A stretch of 64,000 bases of DNA, taken from the NCBI RefSeq assembly GCF_001905595.1, contig NZ_LIXI01000004.1, positions 558,001 to 622,000 of the forward strand, written 5' to 3'. The translations under genes and the position numbers were made by a program. The DNA is from Streptomyces sp. CB00316 (lineage in GTDB: Bacteria > Actinomycetota > Actinomycetes > Streptomycetales > Streptomycetaceae). Below, one piece after another: positions 39,053 to 45,406 of the stretch; position 1 is the first letter of the stretch, and the number at the start of each line of letters is the position of its first letter. A model generated the notes under the pieces. It had not been told where the DNA came from. It was given only the letters and a program-made list of their open reading frames with translations, and did not search any database.

Positions 39053-39545
39053 GTCCGCTCTCCCCGTCGTGGGCCCCGGCTGCGCCTTCCTCGGGGCTCT
39101 AACTCTGCGCTCCGTTCGCTGGTGCCGATGAAAAATAGTTGTTCGGAGGGTGCGTAGCGGCCCCCCGGGGTAATGCCTGAATCGTTCTTCATGGGGACCG
39201 CCGGGGGGCCTTCCTTTCATCGTGTACGGGTTCCGGGGTCCACAGGGGTCCGTGAGAGCCTTTGGGGGTCACTGCCGGTATGAGATACCCAAGAGGACTC
39301 CGAGGCGCCCAGGGAGCCATATAGGGCCCTTCCTGGGCTGGCTAGGGATAATCGCCGGGACGCCAGAGGGCTAAAGCCTCTCTTGCTTGCCTTGGCCCTG
39401 TGAGCTGCATCTCACTTCTGGGGGTTCGTGTCCCACATCTCAGCAGAGGACACCTACGTATTTCATAGAAGGTTGATCTATATATAACCACTAATACTCT
39501 CTATGTAGTAACTGCTGTAGTAAGTACTATCGGTACAGTACCGCT

Positions 39546-39575
39546 ACAGGGCATCCCCGAAAAGGGATGCCCTGT
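39546..39575. terminator. Strong hairpin terminator in the element
   Basis: A perfect 12-bp stem with the loop CGAAAA, followed by AATTA. Confidence 0.7.
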
Positions 39576-39626
39576 AATTAGCCTCTCTCTGATTCTGATC
39601 TCAGAGTAGAGAGCTAAGGATGAGTG

Positions 39627-39650
39627 CATGAGAAAGCCCCGGCCATTAGA
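39627..39650 (+). repeat. 24-bp repeat, copy 1
   Basis: The sequence from CATGAGAAAGCCC to CATTAGA matches 42005-42028 at 22 of 24 positions. Here it forms the left half of a terminator hairpin; the second copy, downstream of the integrase gene, has lost the pairing arm. Confidence 0.65.
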
Positions 39651-39705
39651 GCCAGGGCTTGTTCATTGGCTTCGACTATGGTCAGGATCTCTCCGAGGAG
39701 ACCCG

Positions 39706-39912
39706 ATGAACGAGGGCAATGTCTTCAAACCCTCGAAGGAAGCGGCCGTGGCCACTGTTCAGACCCGTATGCGTCATGCACTGCCGATCAACCTCGGCCA
39801 CGTCCGGCCCGGGAACGGCAGCCCAGCCACAGTCGACATAGAGGCAACTTGCAACCACCGTGGGCATGGACTCCGGGTCTCAGATTCGGTGTTCGACATA
39901 CCGGAAGACTGA
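39706..39912 (+). CDS. Small hypothetical protein of the element
   Basis: 68 residues; ATG at 39706 with GAGGAG seven bases upstream. Polar, no membrane segment; ends in RVSDSVFDIPED. It is the only rightward gene of the element apart from the DoxX tail, convergent with the Zn-finger gene and only five bases from its stop. No family recognised. The good ribosome binding site is the main reason to keep it. Confidence 0.45.
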   Translation: MNEGNVFKPSKEAAVATVQTRMRHALPINLGHVRPGNGSPATVDIEATCNHRGHGLRVSDSVFDIPED

Positions 39913-39917
39913 GCGGG

Positions 39918-40106
39918 TCATCGGCGGGACCCGTCTGCCTTGGCGCACTGGATGTGCCAGTAAGTCACCTTCGGCGGACCGTCCTTACTGGCGAGCATTC
40001 CCCGCCGGGCGATCTGATGAAGGGGGATGGGCATGTTGCATGACGGGCAGGTCTCGCGCTTCGCCGTGTACGTCACATACTCGAACCTGTCTGTCCCGGT
40101 TTCCAT
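39918..40106 (-). CDS. Small zinc-finger protein of the element
   Basis: 62 residues; ATG at 40106 with GAGGGG upstream; the frame extends to 40169 without start signals. It contains CPSC followed by HIQC (TCPSCNMPIPLH ... TYWHIQCAKADG), a C-x2-C ... H-x2-C zinc-binding pattern close to the PARP-type finger spacing seen in small Streptomyces mobile-element proteins. It is the last gene of the leftward cluster. DNA- or RNA-binding is inferred from the fold only. Confidence 0.65.
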   Translation of the reverse strand: METGTDRFEYVTYTAKRETCPSCNMPIPLHQIARRGMLASKDGPPKVTYWHIQCAKADGSRR

Positions 40107-40196
40107 TACGTACCCCTCACGCCTTGAGAATCGACAGCCAATGATCTCGTGGGATGAGTGCCGAGCCAAGCAATATTCATGTTGTCGGGTAGACGA

Positions 40197-41030
40197 TCAT
40201 GGACGACAGGACTGTGCCCACTGCGTTAGGAGGCTGCGCGCCTCATTGCCGAATAGTGCGTGTCGTTCGTAGAGGGCAAACACTTCGAGGTGTTCAGTGA
40301 TGTCCCGAGCATCCTGAAATACGATTCTCCCGGTGAATGTCTCTACCGTTGCTAGCCGCTGGTCATACACGGTGAAGGTGTTCATGGGGCCACGGCTCAC
40401 CGGAACGCCCAGGGGGATTACCCCGATACGTACATTGGGTAGATGGGAAAGGGATGCGAGTCGGTCAATCTGAACGGCCAGGGCTGATTGGGGAACGATT
40501 GCCCATCTGACTGCTTGTTCTGTCAGCAGGAACGTGAATTGCTTAGCGGTGTCATAGAGAACCGCTTGGCGTTCCAGCTTGCGCGCCACGGTCTTTGACG
40601 TGTCTACAGGAGAGTGGTCAAGGCTGGCCCTGATGTATTCAGGGGTAGCTAGCAATCCGGTGACCATGGCGGGTAGGAAATACCGAAGTTTCTCAGCCTA
40701 CTTCTCCAAGCCCGCCAATTCCGCTTGCCGCTTCTCCAAGCCTCTACGCCAAGATGACCGCTTTCCTTGCCACTCTGTATTCGCAAGACGTGCTAGGGCC
40801 GTCACTTCCGCCACGAGTTCTTGTGGTGCATCGAGTGCCCTAAGGATCAACTCAACATCGACAATTCCGGGCGTGATCCGAGCCGTCTCAATGTTGCTGA
40901 GCTTCGTTTGGGAAATATTGCAGCGCTTAGCGAGCCAGACTTGAGTACGCCCGGCCCGCTTGCGCATCTCACGAAGTCTTTCCGCCAGGTCAGCTTTTGA
41001 CTGGCCTAGCTGCCCGGGGTCAAATGTCAA
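40197..41030 (-). pseudogene. XRE-family regulator with DUF5753 domain, interrupted by an in-frame amber codon
   Basis: From the ATG at 41030 the N-terminal part reads an XRE helix-turn-helix (AGRTQVWLAKRCNISQTKLS) and ends in AELAGLEK at a TAG (40698-40700). The same frame continues directly as AEKLRYFLPAMVTGLLATPE to a normal stop at 40197, which is the DUF5753 effector domain always fused to this type of helix-turn-helix in Streptomyces. Only one codon is wrong, with no insertion or deletion, so the full protein would have 277 residues. Either a point mutation inactivated the regulator, or the TAG is read through. Its start overlaps the DUF6879 gene by 11 bp. Confidence 0.85.
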
Positions 41031-41544
41031 GGCCCTTCACGTACTCCTCGAAAGGCACGGCGTGTTCCATTGCGATCCTCCGCCATTCCCGGTACGGGGC
41101 CGGATCTCCCTCGTACTCCTCACGGTTGATCTGAGTTCCGTCCGGGCGGAAGTTCAGGTGGGCGATTCTGGCCCCATCGAAAATCCACCAGTCGCGGAGA
41201 GAAATCGGCAAGCCGTAATCCTCCCGCGTCACATCCAAGATGCGGATGTCCTCTCCGGCAACGATGTTGCCCGGGATTCCCCAAGCGAATTGATAGCGCT
41301 GGTAGTCCGTAAGTGGCTGGCGTACGATCCTGACACGCCCGATATTCTTGCCAGACCCTACGTATCCACAGACCCGCTCATGCCAGCGGGCATTGTGTTC
41401 GGCAGGCTTGCTCTCGCCCCGGAGAAAGCGAGTCACGTTCTCCTGTTCCTTGGGCATGGTGTACGTGGGCTGTGCTTCGAAGCGCCACGCTTCCCGCTCG
41501 AAGGCGTCGAAGAACCTTCGCCAGGCTTCACCATCCAAGGGCAC
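41020..41544 (-). CDS. DUF6879 family protein
   Basis: 174 residues, GTG at 41544 with GGGAGG upstream, overlapping the preceding gene by 17 bp and the following regulator gene by 11 bp. Sequence hallmarks: FEREAWRFEAQPTYTMPKE, VRIVRQPLTDYQRYQFAWG, AGEDIRILDVTR and WWIFDGARIAHLNF, as in the DUF6879 proteins found beside XRE-DUF5753 regulators across Streptomyces. Function unknown; the tight overlap suggests a stoichiometric partner of the regulator, comparable to the DUF397/XRE pairs. Confidence 0.85.
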   Translation of the reverse strand: MPLDGEAWRRFFDAFEREAWRFEAQPTYTMPKEQENVTRFLRGESKPAEHNARWHERVCGYVGSGKNIGRVRIVRQPLTDYQRYQFAWGIPGNIVAGEDIRILDVTREDYGLPISLRDWWIFDGARIAHLNFRPDGTQINREEYEGDPAPYREWRRIAMEHAVPFEEYVKGLDI

Positions 41545-41737
41545 GGAAAGCCTCCCTCAGCACGCTCTCAGGGATCTCCACAAGCCCTTCCCCTGTCGGG
41601 GGCTGGAAGGCATCCGATACGTTGCCCTGGACGACGATGGAGCCGGACGCGGTCTTGTAGAGGTTCGGGCAGTCGTCGTCATCGCAGTTGGGACCGCCGA
41701 CGTTGCCGGTGAGCCGAGTCAGTTCCTCACGAGCCAT
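41528..41737 (-). CDS. Small acidic conserved protein, first gene of the regulatory trio
   Basis: 69 residues, ATG at 41737 with AAGGGGG upstream. Contains an acidic Cys motif (GGPNCDDDDCPNLYKTASG) and ends in IPESVLREAFRALGW. Its size, composition and place ahead of an XRE-DUF5753 regulator resemble DUF397-type small proteins that act with such regulators. It overlaps the DUF6879 gene by 17 bp, so translation is coupled. Confidence 0.75.
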   Translation of the reverse strand: MAREELTRLTGNVGGPNCDDDDCPNLYKTASGSIVVQGNVSDAFQPPTGEGLVEIPESVLREAFRALGW

Positions 41738-41813
41738 GCTGAACCCCCTTGTTGAAACAGCCCCGTTGGGCTGGTGGTCATGACCGTACGAGACGTGGTG
41801 TCGGGTGTCTATG

Positions 41814-41839
41814 CGGTAGCAAAAATATTCGCGTTACCG
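41814..41839. promoter_or_regulatory. Inverted repeat upstream of the regulatory trio (operator candidate)
   Basis: CGGTAGC and GTTACCG (complementary at six of seven positions) flank a 12-bp AT-rich spacer, about 80 bp upstream of the first gene of the leftward trio. A likely binding site for the XRE regulator or its promoter region; inference from position. Confidence 0.4.
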
Positions 41840-41847
41840 GGTAGACC

Positions 41848-41976
41848 TCAAGTCAGAGGGGTGAGGTTGAAAGGGTTGCTGGCCTCGGTGGTGCGCCGCT
41901 CTTCGGTGTGCGTGCGCTTCTGTACGGCAGCCTGCATCGACTCCCACTCATCCTGAGTGAATACAGGGTCAGCCAT
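41848..41976 (-). pseudogene. Fragment of a second large serine recombinase, or a small recombinase-related peptide
   Basis: From the ATG at 41976 to a TGA at 41848 the frame reads MADPVFTQDEWESMQAAVQK and 22 more residues. The intact integrase of the element has MADPILTNDEWDKLQDEMN at the end of its recombinase domain just before the zinc ribbon. The match covers the junction helix only; catalytic and zinc parts are missing. It lies 66 bp downstream of the integrase stop. It may be debris of an older integrase gene replaced by the present one, or a small ORF with its own role. Confidence 0.5.
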
Positions 41977-42004
41977 TTGTAAGGGCTGTCCTGGAGTTGC
42001 CGGA

Positions 42005-42028
42005 CATGAGAGAGCCCAGGCCATTAGA
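42005..42028 (+). repeat. 24-bp repeat, copy 2
   Basis: 22 of 24 positions match 39627-39650. It lies just downstream of the integrase stop codon. Confidence 0.65.
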
Positions 42029-42042
42029 ATAGGAACCGTCTA

Positions 42043-43590
42043 TCAGTGGACGGTGAATGGCTGAGACCGATTTCCTAGGTCAACCTCTGCGCCAAAATCG
42101 ACGGTATTTGAAACCCCCTTAATGAGGGGGTTCAGCCTCATGCTGATTCCCGCCTTTAGGAGGTGGCGAGTCCTTTCGTCGTCATTGCCTTCATTTCTCT
42201 CCCACATGTGGCGGAAGGTTTCCCCGGTATCCCGGTACTCGTAACGGTCAGGCTTGTCGCCCTCGGCTGAAAGGGAATCGTGTTCCTCGTGCAGCGCTGT
42301 GATCTCTTCCTCGGTGGATTTCCTGGCGAATCCAGATGAGTTCTTTCCGCCGGGACGGATGGTCCTCTGGAGCTCCGTCACGTATTGCTCAATCTCGTGA
42401 AGCCTCTGAGTATTGTTCGAGCCCTTGACGTAGTGACGCTCATACATGGGAAAGTCTCCGATAATTCCCAGGATCATTGTCTCTACAAGCTCCCTCACCT
42501 TCTCGGCACGGAAGGCGTACCCCTTGCCGCAGGAATCCCGGTTGGCTGACTTGTTGCAGCGGTACACAGGCTTACCCTGTTGCCTCTCCGGATTGAAGAG
42601 ATAGAGGTTCCTGCCGCACCCGCCACACAGGACGACTCCACGATATGCAGTCGTGTTCTTTGTAGTGCGACGGGCGGACCTAGGGCGTCCATTCATTTCA
42701 TCCTGGAGCTTGTCCCACTCGTCGTTTGTGAGAATCGGATCAGCCATCCGAATCTTTCCCTCGGAAGTCAGAATAGGCTGGGACGCTCCGTACTGCTTTC
42801 CGGGTGCCTTTATCTCCTCGCACTTCCAGCCGAGGATGGTTTCAGACCTCAAAATAGTAGTGAGAGTTCGGCTCCGCCATACAGGTAGAGGGTCGCCATT
42901 GTTTTTCCGGCGATTCGACATCCTTTCGGCTCCAGGGGACAGAATTCCTCTGGCGTTGAAGTCATCGCAGATAGTCGAGTAAGGCTCTCCATCCTCAACT
43001 ACTCGCTTATGGATCTCCCGAATTACTTTCTTCTGGCTTTCGCGTACTCGGAGTCTCATTGCTCCGTCGATGTCACGGAAGGATTCATAACCGTAGGGAG
43101 GGTTTCCCTTGGCCCAGACATTCTTGGACTTGGCGTAGTTCTGGAACGACTTAACTCGCATGGAAATGTTCTGTGCTTCAGTCTCGGCTATGGCCGCAAA
43201 CAGGTCGATGATGACGTGCCGGAAAGGGCCGACCATATCGAGTACTGGTTCCTTGGCTGAGACCAGAGATTTGCCGCCGTGGGCTGTCGCCCATTTGATC
43301 ATGTCTTGCATGTCGACGACTTTGCGGACGAACCTGTCCATCTTCCAGAAGAGCAGTAGGTCGAAATCAGGTGCTCGGTTGTTCAGCCATTCCCCGAGTT
43401 CGGGCCTATCGAATGGATGAGACTTGGTGGCGGAGATATGAGCATCCTTGGCTACGCCCACCACTTGCCACCCCAGGTGGTGCCTCTCGTCGGCGTAGGC
43501 CTTGCAGTCCCGAAGTTGCCGCTCCAGCGACGTGGATGCGTCGGTCTCGTTGCTGATCCGCAGGGCGATCAGTACCCGCACAGTCTTCAC
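42043..43590 (-). CDS. int: Large serine integrase of the element
   Basis: 515 residues from the GTG at 43590 (AGGG nine bases upstream); the frame is open far upstream into host DNA but only because of GC bias. The N-terminal catalytic domain has ALRISNETDASTSLERQ with nucleophile Ser13 and LLLFWKMDRFVR; the recombinase domain includes KGNPPYGYE and PILTNDEWDKLQDE; the zinc ribbon is VLCGGCGRNLYLF with C-x2-C and a later CNKSANRDSC; a coiled-coil region and C-terminal tail follow. Such integrases join attP and attB without host factors. The attachment core at 43614 lies 24 bp upstream of the start, the usual place for attP. Confidence 0.96.
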   Translation of the reverse strand: MKTVRVLIALRISNETDASTSLERQLRDCKAYADERHHLGWQVVGVAKDAHISATKSHPFDRPELGEWLNNRAPDFDLLLFWKMDRFVRKVVDMQDMIKWATAHGGKSLVSAKEPVLDMVGPFRHVIIDLFAAIAETEAQNISMRVKSFQNYAKSKNVWAKGNPPYGYESFRDIDGAMRLRVRESQKKVIREIHKRVVEDGEPYSTICDDFNARGILSPGAERMSNRRKNNGDPLPVWRSRTLTTILRSETILGWKCEEIKAPGKQYGASQPILTSEGKIRMADPILTNDEWDKLQDEMNGRPRSARRTTKNTTAYRGVVLCGGCGRNLYLFNPERQQGKPVYRCNKSANRDSCGKGYAFRAEKVRELVETMILGIIGDFPMYERHYVKGSNNTQRLHEIEQYVTELQRTIRPGGKNSSGFARKSTEEEITALHEEHDSLSAEGDKPDRYEYRDTGETFRHMWERNEGNDDERTRHLLKAGISMRLNPLIKGVSNTVDFGAEVDLGNRSQPFTVH

Positions 43591-43613
43591 AGGAAGTGAC
43601 CCTACAACAGCAG

Positions 43614-43627
43614 TACGGCAACGACCT
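43614..43627 (+). repeat. attR core (14-bp direct repeat, right copy)
   Basis: Identical to 38174-38187. To the left is element DNA leading to the integrase gene; to the right the host DoxX reading frame resumes. Confidence 0.88.
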
Positions 43628-43724
43628 GCCCTACTTGATGGCGTGGCTGCCCCTGGTGCTCGCGGGCGCCTCGATGTTCTCCGTCGACGCCTTCCTCGCG
43701 TCCCGGCGGCGCCGCAGCATGTAG
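43628..43724 (+). pseudogene. Stranded original 3' end of the DoxX gene
   Basis: In frame with the core it reads PYLMAWLPLVLAGASMFSVD and continues to SRRRRSM and a TAG at 43722. It has no start codon. It is the natural C-terminus of the gene at 37775, cut off by the element. It overlaps antisense with the membrane-protein gene 43631-43894. Confidence 0.9.
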
Positions 43725-43894
43725 GCGGCCCAGGTCGCCGTAATGGCCAGCCACAGGCCGCCGAGGAAGACCGGGAGGAAGAAGGTCCACGGGACCTCCC
43801 ACGCACCGGCCGCGTCGGCCGCGTACCCCCCGGCCAGGGCCAGCATCGCCAGACCCGCCACCGCCCGTCCGGGCCGGAACTCATGACGCAGCAC
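43631..43894 (-). CDS. Small membrane protein downstream of PspC
   Basis: 87 residues, GTG at 43894, overlapping the end of the PspC-domain gene by 14 bp. Two hydrophobic segments (VAGLAMLALAGGYAADAAG and PVFLGGLWLAITATWAAYML) are followed by a basic stretch and a polar tail ending in STRGSHAIK, an ending I recognise from the same position in other Streptomyces. Its stop codon is four bases from the attachment core, so insertion of the element left it intact. In the uninserted chromosome its 3' end would overlap that of DoxX by about 94 bp, tail to tail. Confidence 0.82.
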   Translation of the reverse strand: MLRHEFRPGRAVAGLAMLALAGGYAADAAGAWEVPWTFFLPVFLGGLWLAITATWAAYMLRRRRDARKASTENIEAPASTRGSHAIK

Positions 43895-45227
43895 GGCTGA
43901 CCTCCACCTGTCCGACTCCGACTTCCACTTCCAGCTCGATCGTCCCGGCCGGCTTGCTGCCCTTGGGCGGCGGCAGCGTACGCCGCGACGTCTGGTCGCT
44001 GTTGATGCGGACCTGGACCCGCTGCCCCTCCTCCAGCCGGATCTCCCCGAGGCCGGCCTCGGCCCGGACCTTCACCGTCACGTCCTTCGGGACGACGACG
44101 GCCGCCCGCCCCGCCCCGACCTCCAGCCGGGTGCGCACGGTCTCGCCCGGCGGGACCACCACCCCGGACAGGTCCAGCCGGGCGTCCCCGCTGCCCAGCT
44201 CGTACCGCTGCTGTACGGCGGCGACCTCGGCCGGACGCCACTCCTGGCGGGCCCAGTCCGTGCTGATCTCCTTCGGCAGCATCGTCGCGCCCGCCAGCAG
44301 CACCGCCGTGACCATCGCCATCAGCACTGTGCCGAACCCGGTCCGCCCCAGAGCCGAGGAGACCAGCAGGCCGAGCCCGAAGACCGCGAGCGCGGCGACC
44401 AGGCCGATCTGCAGCGCCGTGCCCAGCGGCTGCTGCTCCCAGCTCAGCCCGGTGCCCAGGCCGCCCGCCACCAGCGCGGTCAGGAAGACCAGGCCGCCGA
44501 TCGAGCGCGGCCCCGGCGCTGCGGGCGCCGGAGCCGGCGGGCGGAACGGGGCGTCCGGGCTGGGGCGCCCGGCCCGCACCTTCGCCTGCGCCGCCTCCAG
44601 GTCCGTGTCCGGGGGGCCCCACAGATAGCCGGAGCCGACCGGCCCCGTCGTACCGTCCTTGACGATCGGGTCCCGCCACCACGACGGACCGCCCGGCGTC
44701 GGCGGCGCCTTCACCTCCGGCGGGGGCGTCCCGAGGCCGCCGGTGTGCGGGTGGGCCGGGGCGGCGGGAGTGCCCGGCGGGGCCGCCGGATCCTCCGGCG
44801 CCGACGCCCTACGGGACTGCGTCCACACCGAGCAGCCGACGACGGCCACCGAGAGCAGCGCGGCGAACGCCAGCATCCCCCGGTTGCCCAGCATCGACAG
44901 GAAGAGCCCGCAGCCGATCAGCGCCAGCAGCAGCGCCACCAGCGACGCCCCGTCGACCCGGCCCGACAGCAGCCGGCGCGCCTCGTTCTCCTCCTCGCCC
45001 TCCAGGGGCAGCAGGAGCCAGGCGAAGCCGTAGAAGATCAGGCCGATCCCGCCGGTCGCCGAGAGGACACCGAGCACGATCCGGAAGATCACCGGGTCCA
45101 CGTCGCAGTACCGGCCGAGTCCGCCGCAGACCCCGGCCACCACCTTCTGCCGCGGGCTGCGCCGCAGCTGCGGTCCGGGGGCGTCGGGGGGCGCGACGCC
45201 GGGGGCGGCGTCCGAAGGAGCGGTCAT
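43881..45227 (-). CDS. PspC-domain membrane protein
   Basis: 448 residues, ATG at 45227. The PspC domain is near the N-terminus (LRRSPRQKVVAGVCGGLGRY, then FRIVLGVLSATGGIGLIFYG). More membrane segments and a Pro-rich loop follow, then three further helices and a soluble C-terminal domain with repeated beta-strand pattern (GSGDARLDLSGVVVPPGE, LEVGAGRAAVVVPKDV) resembling the LiaF/DUF2154-type C-terminal fold. PspC and LiaF proteins act in envelope-stress signalling. It is divergent from a sensor kinase that also has a PspC domain, suggesting that it is part of that signalling unit. Confidence 0.9.
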   Translation of the reverse strand: MTAPSDAAPGVAPPDAPGPQLRRSPRQKVVAGVCGGLGRYCDVDPVIFRIVLGVLSATGGIGLIFYGFAWLLLPLEGEEENEARRLLSGRVDGASLVALLLALIGCGLFLSMLGNRGMLAFAALLSVAVVGCSVWTQSRRASAPEDPAAPPGTPAAPAHPHTGGLGTPPPEVKAPPTPGGPSWWRDPIVKDGTTGPVGSGYLWGPPDTDLEAAQAKVRAGRPSPDAPFRPPAPAPAAPGPRSIGGLVFLTALVAGGLGTGLSWEQQPLGTALQIGLVAALAVFGLGLLVSSALGRTGFGTVLMAMVTAVLLAGATMLPKEISTDWARQEWRPAEVAAVQQRYELGSGDARLDLSGVVVPPGETVRTRLEVGAGRAAVVVPKDVTVKVRAEAGLGEIRLEEGQRVQVRINSDQTSRRTLPPPKGSKPAGTIELEVEVGVGQVEVSRAAS

Positions 45228-45406
45228 ACCCCCATGGTGACGGCCCGCACCGCCCGGTGGGAGCCAGGCCGACCCTGGCCGGTCCCTGATTTTGCGCCGG
45301 GAGTCCCGCAGGGGTGGCGAGGGTGGAGAGGGTAGGGCCGGCCTCAGGGTCGATCAGGGGGACTACCCTGATGCCTCCCGCACCCACCGCGTGTGACGAT
45401 CGGGGT

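Larger units (their letters stand above)
39053..39705. other. Non-coding, partly AT-rich stretch of the element with several hairpins
   Basis: No convincing gene. It holds an inverted repeat GGCCCCCCGG/CCGGGGGGCC (39159-39210, 32-base loop); an AT-rich tract (39455-39530) with two GTAGTAA copies and the palindrome CGGTAC-A-GTACCG (39531-39543); and two terminator-like hairpins: ACAGGGCATCCC/GGGATGCCCTGT (39546-39575) and AAGCCCCGGC/GCCAGGGCTT (39634-39660, one mismatch). The AT-rich tract could be a control region or a vestigial origin; nothing more specific is supported. Confidence 0.55.
38174..43627. mobile_element. Integrated element of about 5.4 kb using a large serine integrase
   Basis: Bounded by the 14-bp repeats at 38174 and 43614 (5440 bp apart), inserted in the 3' part of a DoxX gene. 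Content is visibly less GC-rich than the flanks, with rarer codons. It encodes a large serine recombinase next to the right end, a small serine resolvase at the left end, a Zn-finger protein, a small hypothetical protein and a three-gene regulatory set. No replication, transfer, capsid or cargo gene is recognised, so it is a minimal or decayed integrative element. Reconstructed attB: the DoxX sequence joined across TACGGCAACGACCT; attP lies just upstream of the integrase gene. Confidence 0.9.

Noticed and set aside
38962..39192. Minus-strand open frame upstream of the resolvase gene
   Set aside because: It covers the GTCTC/GAGAC repeat region and a GC hairpin, is Arg/Ser/Pro-rich with no family resemblance, and has no ribosome binding site.
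39401..39460. tRNA-like T-arm (TGGGG-GTTCGTG-TCCCA) preceded by a GTGAG/CTCAC stem
   Set aside because: The would-be anticodon loop has six bases, and no matching D-arm or acceptor stem is found nearby; no complete cloverleaf can be drawn.
41774..41956. Plus-strand open frame of 60 codons in the element
   Set aside because: It runs across the inverted repeat and the antisense recombinase fragment, has no ribosome binding site and no protein-like pattern.
43591..44682. Upstream extension of the integrase frame to 44682
   Set aside because: The extension crosses the attachment core and reads antisense or out of frame through the PspC gene; it is open only because of high GC. The GTG at 43590 fits the catalytic domain start.
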